Assembly (NCBI RefSeq): GCF_046197875.1
Contig: NZ_CP166991.1
Coordinates: 1,612,001-1,676,000 of the forward strand
Direction of reading: 5' to 3'
DNA length: 64,000 bases
Source: Methanobrevibacter_A acididurans
Lineage (GTDB): Archaea; Methanobacteriota; Methanobacteria; Methanobacteriales; Methanobacteriaceae
Shown: in pieces, positions 18,586 through 27,520 of the stretch
Layout: the number at the start of each line of letters is the position of its first letter
How positions within the stretch are numbered: the stretch's first letter is position 1
Notes under the pieces: generated by a model
What the model saw: the letters and a program-made list of their open reading frames with translations, nothing else
Databases searched by the model: none
Told to the model about the DNA's origin: nothing
Position numbers and translations under genes: made by a program

Positions 18586-18729
18586 GTTTTTCACCATTAA
18601 ATAAAAAGTTCTTTAAACTCAAAATAACAAAGTTTATAGAATATATTATCTTAATTATGTTTTTCATTATAAATAATATTTATATTTATTATATTGAATC
18701 CTTAAAAATAGGGTTTTAAAATTTTGTAA

Positions 18730-19845
18730 TTAATTTTTTAATACATAATCAAGAATTCGTTTAGAAGACATATCATCAAAATAATCAAATTGATAGTTTG
18801 CAAAACTACCAATTTTATCAAAATCAAAATTTAAAGATTTAATTGTATCAATTAATTCTTGTGAATCATAAACGATAGGTCCCGGAACATTTTTTTTATA
18901 ATTATAATAAAACCCTCGTTCTTTAGTTTCATAATCTTCTAAATCAAAACTAAAGAAAATAGATGGCTTTTTCAAGAAACTAAACTCAATCATAATAGAA
19001 GAATAATCGGTAATTAATATATCTGACAATAACAATAACTCTTGCTCATTTTCATAATGAGTGCAATCTATAACTTCATTTGATTTTAAAATTTTAAATA
19101 TATTAGAATTTTCACTAACAACTTCTCTTATTTTTGGATGTAATCTTACAATTAAAGCATAATCTTTACCTAATTGATTATTAAATTTTTTAACATCGAA
19201 AAAATTAAAAATATTAGCATATTTCTCATTTTCCCTAAATGTAGGGGCATAAAGTATAATTTTCTTATTTTTAATTTCTGGATGTTCTTTTTCAAAATTA
19301 ATTCGTATTTTATTTAAATTTTTTTCAGACAAATTTTCCTTTGAATAAAAATCAGTTTTAGGAATTCCAAGAGGTAAAATTTTATTTTTATTAATATTAA
19401 AAGCATTTTTGTAAAAATCAATTATATTATGAGAAGTAACTATAAGATATGTTGTTTTTCTAGATATTTCACTTAATAATTCTTTTCTAGATTCATCTTT
19501 TAGTATAGAATAACCAAATTTCTTAAAAGCCCCTGGTGCATGCCATAATTGGATTATTTTAACATCCCTATTAAAATTCATAAATGCCATTGGAAAAAAG
19601 TTATCATTTAAAAAAATATATTTAGAAGTTGCTAAATTATAAAAATTTAATAATGAAATTTTATCTTTTTTAAAAAAAGTATAATCATAATCAGATTCTT
19701 CTTTATTTAATTCCTTGATAATATATTTAAAATTATCTTCAAATGACTTATTTTTATCTGTTATGAAAGTTATTTTATTTGATTTTAATGGAAAAATTCT
19801 ACAAATATTAAAAAAAAATCCCATTAGCTTGTGTTTAAAGTACAT
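18730..19845 (-). CDS. CDP-glycerol/CDP-ribitol phosphotransferase (TagF/TarL-like)
   Basis: A 371-aa GT-B-fold enzyme of the CDP-glycerol glycerophosphotransferase family, which builds polyol-phosphate chains of teichoic acids at the inner membrane face. Family marks are IIQLWHAPGAFKKFGYS, IVTSHNIIDFYKNAF, ILPLGIPKTDFY, KIILYAPTFRENE, IVRLHPKIRE (catalytic His), ILITDYSSIMIEFSFLKKPSIFF and ERGFYYNY. Given TarI and TarJ directly downstream, CDP-ribitol is the likely donor. The ATG at 19845 follows AGGTCATTGT; an upstream TTG (19869) is also open. It is shorter than polymerizing TagF proteins, nearer to primase- or TarL-core size. Confidence 0.87.
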   Translation of the reverse strand: MYFKHKLMGFFFNICRIFPLKSNKITFITDKNKSFEDNFKYIIKELNKEESDYDYTFFKKDKISLLNFYNLATSKYIFLNDNFFPMAFMNFNRDVKIIQLWHAPGAFKKFGYSILKDESRKELLSEISRKTTYLIVTSHNIIDFYKNAFNINKNKILPLGIPKTDFYSKENLSEKNLNKIRINFEKEHPEIKNKKIILYAPTFRENEKYANIFNFFDVKKFNNQLGKDYALIVRLHPKIREVVSENSNIFKILKSNEVIDCTHYENEQELLLLSDILITDYSSIMIEFSFLKKPSIFFSFDLEDYETKERGFYYNYKKNVPGPIVYDSQELIDTIKSLNFDFDKIGSFANYQFDYFDDMSSKRILDYVLKN

Positions 19846-19879
19846 ACAATGACCTAAAAGTTTTAACAAAAATTTTTAA

Positions 19880-20914
19880 TTAATATAATTCAATATTATG
19901 TAACTCCTCTGCTGATGCTTCTTTAGCTGTTTCAATATAAGCATCACAAACTTCATCAACATCCCCATCCATAACAAGATTACCGTGATCTAACCATAAA
20001 ACTCTTTTACATAATTGTCTAATTTGATCAACAGAATGTGAAACTAAAAATACGGTTACTCCAGAACCCATCATAGATTTAAGTTTATCTCCACTTTTTT
20101 TCTTAAATTTTACATCCCCAACAGATAAGACTTCATCTAAAATTAAAATATCTGGTTCAACTATAGTTGCAACTGAAAAACCTAATTTAGATAGCATACC
20201 TGAAGAATAATTTTTAATTGGAACTTGAATAAATTCACCTAACTCGGAAAAATCAACTATTTCATCATATTTTGATTGTAAAAAATCTTTTTGATATCCT
20301 AAAATTGCACCATTTAAAAAAATATTTTCTTCACCAGTATAATTATAATCAAAACCTGCACCTAATTCAAGTAAAGGTGCAATTCTACCATGAGACTCAA
20401 CATTACCTTTAGTTGGTTTCATAACCCCTGCTAAAATTTTCAATAATGTACTTTTTCCAGCTCCATTAAATCCTATTATACCTACTCTTTCACCTTTATG
20501 AACTGTGAAAGAAAGATTATTTAATGCTAAAAAATGTGTTTTAGGTTTAATCTCGTGTTTAATCCTTTTTATAACATATTCTTTTAGATTATCTACTTTT
20601 TCTTGATTTAAATTAAATTCCATTGTTAAATTTTCTACTTTTATGGCTATTTCATTAGAAATATTATAAGGAAGTGATTGAAATTCATTATCTTCTTCTT
20701 TAGTGTTTATATCATTAATTGTACTTCCTAAACCTTGTTCATCTAAAAAATTATCAGAATGATTTTTATCCCTTTCTATTAATTGACCAGAGGTTTTAGA
20801 GAGACTATAATTTTTATTTACTTTAATAAGATTTTTATCTTTCTCAGCTTTTTTCTTTGCATCTTCAATAGATTTTTCTATGATCTCATTATTTGATTCA
20901 ATATCAGCACCCAT
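19880..20914 (-). CDS. tagH: Polysaccharide/teichoic-acid ABC exporter, ATPase (TagH/Wzt-like)
   Basis: A 344-aa ATP-binding subunit. It has Walker A GFNGAGKSTLLKIL, the export-type signature YSSGMLSKLGFSVA, Walker B DILILDEVLSVGD and the switch SHSVDQIRQLC. LNNLSFTVHKGERVGIIGFNGAGKST and LELGAGFDYNYTGEENIFLNG are typical of the O-antigen/teichoic-acid exporter group. There is no C-terminal glycan-binding domain as in some Wzt. Instead there is an N-terminal, highly charged extension of about 85 residues before the ATPase domain, which is unusual. GAGGAGGTT precedes the ATG. It follows the permease gene, with which it must form the transporter. Confidence 0.9.
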   Translation of the reverse strand: MGADIESNNEIIEKSIEDAKKKAEKDKNLIKVNKNYSLSKTSGQLIERDKNHSDNFLDEQGLGSTINDINTKEEDNEFQSLPYNISNEIAIKVENLTMEFNLNQEKVDNLKEYVIKRIKHEIKPKTHFLALNNLSFTVHKGERVGIIGFNGAGKSTLLKILAGVMKPTKGNVESHGRIAPLLELGAGFDYNYTGEENIFLNGAILGYQKDFLQSKYDEIVDFSELGEFIQVPIKNYSSGMLSKLGFSVATIVEPDILILDEVLSVGDVKFKKKSGDKLKSMMGSGVTVFLVSHSVDQIRQLCKRVLWLDHGNLVMDGDVDEVCDAYIETAKEASAEELHNIELY

Positions 20915-20946
20915 TATTTAACCTCCTCTTTAATTTTGTCATTTTT

Positions 20947-21729
20947 TTATAAATATAATATGAATTTATCTTGGTATTTGTAAAAAATATACATTCCTAT
21001 AAATAATAATACAAATGCAACTATTCCCAATACAATCATGTATTTTATATTAGGAAATATTCCTCCTAGAATAGCATCCCGTGCTCCAGCAATAGCTAAA
21101 TAAACAGGATTTAATTCAAATAAAAATTGATATTGTTGAGGTAATACTTCAACAGGATAAAATATTGCTGATGCATACATTAAAGTCATAGTGAAAACAC
21201 CATACAAATATCTAATATCTGTGAAAAATGTTGTTAAAGTAGCTAAGATTAAACCTACACCAATCGCCATTATAACTAATAAGAATACTGGAATTATTGT
21301 AAATATTATAGTAGGATGGAATGGTGCATTTGTAACAAGCATTACTAAAACTAGTACTACTAAAGATATTAAAAAATTAACTAATTCCGAACAGGTTGTC
21401 CCAAGTGCAAACATATACTTTGGAAGGTAAATTTTTTTAATTATGCCAGCATTCCCTTTAATTGATTCCATTGCACCATTAGTAGCAGCATTAAATAAGT
21501 TAAATATTAAAAATCCTGTTAAAAAATAAACTGGGAAATTATCAATTGACATTTGAAAGACATAAGAAAAAATAAAGGTTAATACAACCATAGTTAATAA
21601 TGGATTTAAAAAACTCCATAATAAACCTAAAACAGAATCCTTATATTTACCTTTTATATCTCTTTTCACAAGTTCTACTAACAAAAATTTATATTTAGTA
21701 AAATTTGAAATAAAACGTTTATCAAACAT
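20947..21729 (-). CDS. tagG: Polysaccharide/teichoic-acid ABC exporter, permease (TagG/Wzm-like)
   Basis: A 260-aa ABC-2 type permease with about six membrane helices. It opens with a cytoplasmic segment (RFISNFTKYKFLLVELVKRDIKGKYKDSVLGLLWSFLNPLL) that is the hallmark of polysaccharide and teichoic-acid exporters, and has IFYPVEVLPQQYQFLFELNPVYL before the last helices. It would flip the lipid-linked polymer to the outer face of the membrane. AGGT lies 6 bases before the ATG. The ATPase gene starts 32 bp downstream. The 165 bp upstream, before the next glycosyltransferase, may hold a promoter, but I see no decisive box. Confidence 0.9.
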   Translation of the reverse strand: MFDKRFISNFTKYKFLLVELVKRDIKGKYKDSVLGLLWSFLNPLLTMVVLTFIFSYVFQMSIDNFPVYFLTGFLIFNLFNAATNGAMESIKGNAGIIKKIYLPKYMFALGTTCSELVNFLISLVVLVLVMLVTNAPFHPTIIFTIIPVFLLVIMAIGVGLILATLTTFFTDIRYLYGVFTMTLMYASAIFYPVEVLPQQYQFLFELNPVYLAIAGARDAILGGIFPNIKYMIVLGIVAFVLLFIGMYIFYKYQDKFILYL

Positions 21730-21895
21730 TGCAATACCTAATTAGTTTTTAATATTCTTTCTTAAGATTTTAAAATTAGATTAAATAAAATTAGTAATCT
21801 AAATATTAAATTATTAATTTTATTATTTATTTCTTCTTTTATAAAAATTACCATTTAAAATAAAAAAATTTTATGAAATTTTATAAAGTATATAA

Positions 21896-22948
21896 TTAAA
21901 TTTTAAGTTTATGAATAAAATTCTTAATTTTCATTCTTCTTTTTCTGGATTTTTTGATATTATTAGAAGCTTTGACAAATTCATCAAAATTATTATCTTT
22001 AAGTGGTTTAACTAATGGAATATAAATTATTTCACCAAAATCAGGAGTATATTTTAATTGTTCATTTAATATAGGTCCCATTCTTTCTGCAAGATCTTTT
22101 TTATCCCTATTTGAAATATTACTAGCAATGAAACTTGTTAACCAAAATACTAAATGAGCCCGGAATACATTTGAAAAATATTTCTCTTGATTTAAATTTT
22201 TTAACATGTCCCATGTTTCATAATAGCCTGAAATCATAGCACCTAAATATTTTTTATTTCGAACATGAATAGTTGATTTATCTTCATCGGTATCACGTAT
22301 CTTATAATTATAACCAAAGTAATTATCCAAATAGACAATAGATTTAGATTGTAATAAGACATTTATGAAAAAATTTAAATCTTCAGCTAACATTCCTTCT
22401 AAGAATCGTATATTATGTTCTTTAAGAAAAGATTTTCTAAACAATTTTATCCATATTGCAGGACCTATGTCAAAAAATCTTAAATCTTCATCTATTGAAC
22501 TAATTTTTATTTTATCGAAATCCGGACCGAAAATATATGTATGTTTTTCTTTTATACCATTGTATTCTTCAAAATAATTGGAAGATACCATATCTGCATT
22601 TTCTTTAGTTATGGTGTTATATAAATGTTCGAATGCATCTATTTCGTAATTATCATCATGATCCATTACAATTACATAATCACTAGTAGAAGCATTAATA
22701 CCAACATTACGAGGACGACCGGGAAATCCAGAATTTTCTTCTAAATAAATAACTTTAATATTAGAATATTTTGAAACATAATCATCAATAATACTTAAAG
22801 TTAAAGGATCAGAAGACTTATCATCAACCAATATTACCTCAACATTCTCAAAACCAATAGACTGATTAATAATACTACCTAAAGACTCATGCAAAAAAAC
22901 ACCAGTATTAAAAGTAGGAATAATCACACTTAACTTATACTTAGACAT
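21896..22948 (-). CDS. Family 2 glycosyltransferase, tandem paralogue A
   Basis: A 350-aa GT-A enzyme (from the ATG at 22948) with SVIIPTFNTGVFLHESLGS, VILVDDKSSDP, GFPGRPRNVGINAS and VIVMDHDD (metal binding). A distinct C-terminal half carries FLKEHNIRFLEGMLAEDLNFFINVLL. The first 365 bp are almost identical to the start of the neighbouring gene 22957-24063, with one mismatch by my reading. The remainder has diverged, for example SNYFEEYNGIKEKH here against the neighbour's own sequence. An in-frame ATG at 22957 overlaps the upstream stop as TAATG, so coupled translation is possible. The ATG at 22948 matches its twin. The sugar is unknown. Confidence 0.82.
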   Translation of the reverse strand: MSKYKLSVIIPTFNTGVFLHESLGSIINQSIGFENVEVILVDDKSSDPLTLSIIDDYVSKYSNIKVIYLEENSGFPGRPRNVGINASTSDYVIVMDHDDNYEIDAFEHLYNTITKENADMVSSNYFEEYNGIKEKHTYIFGPDFDKIKISSIDEDLRFFDIGPAIWIKLFRKSFLKEHNIRFLEGMLAEDLNFFINVLLQSKSIVYLDNYFGYNYKIRDTDEDKSTIHVRNKKYLGAMISGYYETWDMLKNLNQEKYFSNVFRAHLVFWLTSFIASNISNRDKKDLAERMGPILNEQLKYTPDFGEIIYIPLVKPLKDNNFDEFVKASNNIKKSRKRRMKIKNFIHKLKI

Positions 22949-22956
22949 TGTAATCA
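22592..22956 (-). repeat. Near-identical 365-bp block, copy 1
   Basis: Covers the start region and nucleotide-sugar-binding half of the glycosyltransferase gene at 21896-22948, up to just past the VMDHDD motif. It matches 23707-24071 at a constant offset of 1115 bp. I found one difference, T at 22650 against C at 23765. Similarity drops sharply at both ends. Confidence 0.9.
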
Positions 22957-24063
22957 TTAATTTTTAAATATTTTTTTCAAGGATTTTTTAAATTTATTTT
23001 TTGTTTTATTAATTAATTTATTATTTTCTTTTATTTCATTTACTAATTTAACATTCATATTTTCTTCTATAGATTTTAATTTAATACTTTCATTTACTGC
23101 TTGATCAAATTGATTATTTTGAATATAATTAACTAATTTATTGTAACGTCCTTTAAAATAGGGGTCATCAACATATCTTTTTTTATATAAAGTAGAAGCC
23201 TTTTTAAATAGTTGTTTTCTTTCTTCTTTATTTGTATTACTTAATACTATTGTGTATAACCAAGATGTTAAATGTGGTTTAAATATATCATCAGAATATT
23301 TTTCTTTATTTTGTTCTTCGATCATGGAGGAGATATTTAAAAAGCCGTTTAAAATTGCATCAATATATTTTTTATTTCGGATGTGAATTGTAGATTTATC
23401 TTCATCAGTATCTCGTGTTTTATAATTATAACCATAATAACTATTTAAATAAACTATACCTTTTGCATTTAATAATGAATTAACCCCAACGTATACATCT
23501 TCGGCTAACATTCCTTCTAAAAATCGTATATTGTGCTTTTTAAGAAAAGATTTTCTAAATAATCGGGTCCAAATTGCTGCAGGAATTTGTAGTAGCTTTT
23601 TGTTTTCTTCAATATTTTCAACTTTTATAGAGGATACATCTCCAAAAAGAGATTTAAAAGGTATGCTTCCATCTTTAAATACTTGATTAAAGTTACATAT
23701 AACAACATCTGCATTTTCTTTAGTTATGGTGTTATATAAATGTTCGAATGCATCTATTTCGTAACTATCATCATGATCCATTACAATTACATAATCACTA
23801 GTAGAAGCATTAATACCAACATTACGAGGACGACCGGGAAATCCAGAATTTTCTTCTAAATAAATAACTTTAATATTAGAATATTTTGAAACATAATCAT
23901 CAATAATACTTAAAGTTAAAGGATCAGAAGACTTATCATCAACCAATATTACCTCAACATTCTCAAAACCAATAGACTGATTAATAATACTACCTAAAGA
24001 CTCATGCAAAAAAACACCAGTATTAAAAGTAGGAATAATCACACTTAACTTATACTTAGACAT
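22957..24063 (-). CDS. Family 2 glycosyltransferase, tandem paralogue B
   Basis: A 368-aa GT-A enzyme whose first 120 or so residues are the same as in the next gene (SVIIPTFNTGVFLHESLGS...VIVMDHDD). The middle and end differ (VICNFNQVFKDGSIPFKSL, FLKKHNIRFLEGMLAEDVYVGVNSL). The C-terminus is a lysine-rich tail (KTKNKFKKSLKKIFKN) likely to lie on the membrane. The upstream reading frame at 24072 is a TTG; the ATG at 24063 has GGAG 10 bases upstream. The start overlaps the end of the upstream glycosyltransferase by 8 bases. It likely arose by duplication with its neighbour; the acceptor is unknown. Confidence 0.82.
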   Translation of the reverse strand: MSKYKLSVIIPTFNTGVFLHESLGSIINQSIGFENVEVILVDDKSSDPLTLSIIDDYVSKYSNIKVIYLEENSGFPGRPRNVGINASTSDYVIVMDHDDSYEIDAFEHLYNTITKENADVVICNFNQVFKDGSIPFKSLFGDVSSIKVENIEENKKLLQIPAAIWTRLFRKSFLKKHNIRFLEGMLAEDVYVGVNSLLNAKGIVYLNSYYGYNYKTRDTDEDKSTIHIRNKKYIDAILNGFLNISSMIEEQNKEKYSDDIFKPHLTSWLYTIVLSNTNKEERKQLFKKASTLYKKRYVDDPYFKGRYNKLVNYIQNNQFDQAVNESIKLKSIEENMNVKLVNEIKENNKLINKTKNKFKKSLKKIFKN

Positions 24064-24071
24064 TGTAATCA
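23707..24071 (-). repeat. Near-identical 365-bp block, copy 2
   Basis: Partner of 22592-22956. It includes the start codon and about the first 119 codons of the gene 22957-24063. Third codon positions are rich in T and G, whereas flanking genes prefer A. Confidence 0.9.
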
Positions 24072-25813
24072 ATCTCCTTGTGAGATGTTAATTCATCATA
24101 TACATTTTTATATTCATCAGTCATCTCTTTTTTTGATTTGAATTTTATTTTAGAGATGTTATCAACAACTTTTTCATATTCTTTAGGATTGTTAGCAATT
24201 TTTATTATTTGATTGTATACTTTTTGAGGAGATTTATAATCTACTAACCATCCCCCACCTGTTTTATTTATTCTTTCGGATAAAGCTCCTAAATTTGTAG
24301 CTATAACTGGTACTCCTGAATTCCAACTTTCTGTTAAAGTATGGGAATAAGTTTCGGGTATTATTGAAAATATTCCAATAAATGAGGGTTTAATATTATT
24401 TACAAACTTTCCAAAGTCTTCTCTTGAGTAACGACCATGATTTTTCCCATATTGTTTTAATGAAGGGTAAGTAGTGCCCATAAAATGAAATTCTAATTTA
24501 TTATCTTTATCAATTTCTTTTAATTTACGTATTAATAATGATCCTTTGTGTTTACTTATATGTCCCGGGAATAATATTTTAATTGGAGTGTTTTTAGGGG
24601 TTAAACTGCAATTTAATCTTTTTGGTAAGTTACGTCCATGTTCAATGATTTTTATATTGTTTTTAATTTCAGGGTATTGATCTTTATAAACTTCAGTGGA
24701 ATAGTTTGAAGGTGCTATTATTAAAGAACAACGATTTAAAAATTTAAGGGACTCATTTCTCCATAAATTGATTGTATTTTTTAAGGAAATCTCATCACTT
24801 GAATTAACACATCCACATGTCCATTTATTTTCTCTACAGATTAACTCACAATATTCTTGGTTTTTATTTAATAAATGAATTGATGGACAAATATAATAAA
24901 AATCATGTATACTTAATATGATTGGGATATTTAACTTTTCAGCTACTTTTGATATATCAAATGAATGATTTATTAAATGATTAATATGAATTAAATCTAT
25001 ATTTAAATTGACGAGTATTGTAAAATAAATTGCCATTAACTCTTTAGAATATAAGAGTTTAGAAAAGTTTACATTCTTATCCAAAGATAAATTATCAGAT
25101 AAATGTACATCCCACTGACCTAATTTTTCAAAATGATCTATCTCTTTCCTCCATAACTCTAATTCCAATCCATTTGAAGTTAAAATATAACATTCATATG
25201 AATCCTGAATATTATCTATAATATCATTAGTTGTAAAACCTGTCCCGGCAAAACTACCTATTTTTTCATGGACTAAATAAAGTACTCTTTTTTTATTAGA
25301 TTTACAATCTTTATTTATAGGATAATTTGAATTAAGCAAATGTTTTTGGATATTTTCTATTAATTTATTTTTTGGCAAATTATTATTTAATTTTTTAAGA
25401 ATATTAACTACTTTTTCATAAGGGATTATAGGAAAAAGATTTTTATCTAATTTGTATTCCCTATTCTCTTGAAGTCCATATAAACTATAATGGACTAATG
25501 GGCTTAATTTGCTACTTAATGCGTCACCGTATTTATGAGAATAATAAACTCCATCAAAATCTTTATTTGGATCTTTACCTTCTTTATACCCATAAATGAT
25601 ATAATGAATTATAGGATTCATCCCTGAAGCTTTAACATCCTTATAATTACTTAAATAAAACTCTTCATCAAAAAGATTATTTTTCTTAATAGATCTAAAT
25701 CCTTTAATATTTTTAAACATCTGCTTATTAGGTTTAAAAAGTAAATATACAATAGGAAAATGATATTTAATTTTTTTACTTAAATTTTGTTTGTTTAAAT
25801 TGTTTAATCCCAT
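24056..25813 (-). CDS. Glycosyltransferase family 4 with N-terminal HYxxYGxxEG repeats
   Basis: A 585-aa protein. Residues about 47-120 hold two copies of a short repeat, FDEEFYLSNYKDVKASGMNP followed by IIHYIIYGYKEGKDP and a second, weaker YSLYGLQENREY unit. This module is known from large surface-glycan transferases. The rest is GT-B: a ligand-binding half (VLYLVHEKIGSFAGTGF, IHINHLINHSFD, LSIHDFYYICPSIHLL with several Cys), then IKILFPGHISKHKGS, SFIGIFSIIPETYSHTLTESWNSGVPVIATNLGALSERI (the GT4 E-x7-E type end). AAGGTTATTATT precedes the ATG. Its end overlaps the next gene by 8 bases. Substrate unknown. Confidence 0.82.
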   Translation of the reverse strand: MGLNNLNKQNLSKKIKYHFPIVYLLFKPNKQMFKNIKGFRSIKKNNLFDEEFYLSNYKDVKASGMNPIIHYIIYGYKEGKDPNKDFDGVYYSHKYGDALSSKLSPLVHYSLYGLQENREYKLDKNLFPIIPYEKVVNILKKLNNNLPKNKLIENIQKHLLNSNYPINKDCKSNKKRVLYLVHEKIGSFAGTGFTTNDIIDNIQDSYECYILTSNGLELELWRKEIDHFEKLGQWDVHLSDNLSLDKNVNFSKLLYSKELMAIYFTILVNLNIDLIHINHLINHSFDISKVAEKLNIPIILSIHDFYYICPSIHLLNKNQEYCELICRENKWTCGCVNSSDEISLKNTINLWRNESLKFLNRCSLIIAPSNYSTEVYKDQYPEIKNNIKIIEHGRNLPKRLNCSLTPKNTPIKILFPGHISKHKGSLLIRKLKEIDKDNKLEFHFMGTTYPSLKQYGKNHGRYSREDFGKFVNNIKPSFIGIFSIIPETYSHTLTESWNSGVPVIATNLGALSERINKTGGGWLVDYKSPQKVYNQIIKIANNPKEYEKVVDNISKIKFKSKKEMTDEYKNVYDELTSHKEIDYNV

Positions 25814-25836
25814 AATAATAACCTTAAACCTATAAA

Positions 25837-27495
25837 TTAATATTTATTTAAAATGCATTCTTCAATAATATTCATCATCTCTTCACAAGAATTACTATTT
25901 AAATTAACTAAAAAACTACTTTGTGAAAAACTTTTCTTTAATTCATTATAAACCTTATTTTTTTCAGTTAAAATTATATCATAAAAATTCAATTTATCAT
26001 TAAAATCAAAGTCTTCATCTAAATAAAGAATTTTTACAGAGTTTTTTCTACAATTTACTTTTTTAATATCATATTCTTTAGAAAATGATATTAAAACATC
26101 AGTATCATCACCGGCATCCTGTTTATCAGATGAAGTCAACAAATCAACATTAAAATCTTTTTTATTCAAATTTTTAGCTAAATTAGATATTAAATCATAA
26201 TTTTTTAAATTTATATTAAATTCTTCAATTAAAAATGTGAATTTGAGTGGTTTTTCTGTGAAAAATTTTATATGATGAATTTTATCTAAAAAAATCTTTT
26301 GAGTAATGTAACTACCTTGTTTTTCCCATAAAGTTCTTGTATTAAGTTCATTGTTTTTTAAATATTCTTTTTTGTTATTTATACGTGTACTTGATTCATG
26401 ATGGAATAATAATGCAGCGGAACAATATAAAATATCATACCCTGCTTTATTAAGGTTTAATGAGAAATCAACATCTTCAAATCCATAAAAATATTCTTCA
26501 TTCAGTCCATTTAAATCCTTATAAATAGATTTTTTGATTAATATTGCTGCTGCAGTTACAGCTACCACTTGATTTGATTTATTTACTTTACTTTCATATG
26601 GTTGTTCAAATTTATTTTTGTTATAAGCATAAGCACAACATGGTTTGATTCTTTCATCAAATATATCACCTACATGTTGTATTAAAAATGATTTATAGTT
26701 GTTTTTTTCATCATAGTAATAGGGATAGATTAATTTTGCTCCTACAGCCCCTACATTATCATTATAAATCATTGCACCCATCATTTCATTTAACCAACCA
26801 TAAGTAGGTTCCATGTCATTATTAAGCAAAAGAACATAATCACCATTACAAACATCAACAGCCTGATTATTAGCCTCAGAAAAAGACTTATTCTCACTAT
26901 TTTTAATAACCTTAATTGGTAAATCCCCAGACAAAGATTCTAAAAACTCAACAGAACCATCACTAGAACCATTATCAACAACAATAATCTCAAAATTATC
27001 ATAATTAGTATTAACATTAAAATCCTTAAATAAAAGCTCTAAATGTCTTAAACCATTACGATTAAGAACAATGATAGAAACTAAAGGCTCAAAATCAAAA
27101 ACATAATTATTTAAGAATAAAGAATTGATTTCAAATAATTTATTATAAAAATTTAATGTTGGAGATAAAAATGATTTTTTCCCTTCTTTTTTACCGTACA
27201 TTACATAATGAACCAATGGGTTAATATTTAGTTTTTTTACAGAAGGATATTTATCTAAATAGATATTACTGTCAAAATTTAATGCTGGAATTTTATGTTC
27301 TTTATATCCATAAAATAAGTAATGTAATAAAGGGTTAATCCCTGAATTTTTTATATTAGGATATTTTTTGATGTAAAATTCTTCATTAAATAAATTTTCA
27401 TCTAATATTTTAGCATAAGCTTCTTTATATAAAGAGGCCTTACTGTAATTGAATTTAGATTTAATTAAAAAAGTTTTAAAAGATGGCACACTCAT
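25837..27495 (-). CDS. Multidomain family 2 glycosyltransferase with N-terminal repeats, copy A
   Basis: A 552-aa protein. Residues about 35-108 contain two HYxxYGxxEG-type repeats (LFNEEFYIKKYPNIKNSGIN, PLLHYLFYGYKEHK, then PLVHYVMYGKKEGK). Residues about 137-370 are a GT-A domain with VSIIVLNRNGLRHLELL, IIVVDNGSSDGSVEFL, NKSFSEANNQAVDV, LLLNNDMEP (metal site) and YFYGFEDVDFSLNLNKAGYD. The last 150 residues resemble a GT-B half (FLIEEFNINLKNYDLISNLAKNL) without clear catalytic residues. The stretch encoding the start of the GT-A domain is nearly identical at DNA level to the gene at 31411-33126. GGAG precedes the ATG. Confidence 0.8.
   Translation of the reverse strand: MSVPSFKTFLIKSKFNYSKASLYKEAYAKILDENLFNEEFYIKKYPNIKNSGINPLLHYLFYGYKEHKIPALNFDSNIYLDKYPSVKKLNINPLVHYVMYGKKEGKKSFLSPTLNFYNKLFEINSLFLNNYVFDFEPLVSIIVLNRNGLRHLELLFKDFNVNTNYDNFEIIVVDNGSSDGSVEFLESLSGDLPIKVIKNSENKSFSEANNQAVDVCNGDYVLLLNNDMEPTYGWLNEMMGAMIYNDNVGAVGAKLIYPYYYDEKNNYKSFLIQHVGDIFDERIKPCCAYAYNKNKFEQPYESKVNKSNQVVAVTAAAILIKKSIYKDLNGLNEEYFYGFEDVDFSLNLNKAGYDILYCSAALLFHHESSTRINNKKEYLKNNELNTRTLWEKQGSYITQKIFLDKIHHIKFFTEKPLKFTFLIEEFNINLKNYDLISNLAKNLNKKDFNVDLLTSSDKQDAGDDTDVLISFSKEYDIKKVNCRKNSVKILYLDEDFDFNDKLNFYDIILTEKNKVYNELKKSFSQSSFLVNLNSNSCEEMMNIIEECILNKY
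26730..27114 (-). repeat. Near-identical 385-bp block, copy 1
   Basis: Matches 32361-32745 at a constant offset of 5631 bp with about six mismatches that I could find. It encodes LNNYVFDFEPLVSIIVLNRN through NDNVGAVGAKLI, the nucleotide-sugar and metal-binding core. Similarity drops at both edges. Confidence 0.88.
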
Positions 27496-27520
27496 TATTT
27501 TTACTCCATTTATAAAGAAT

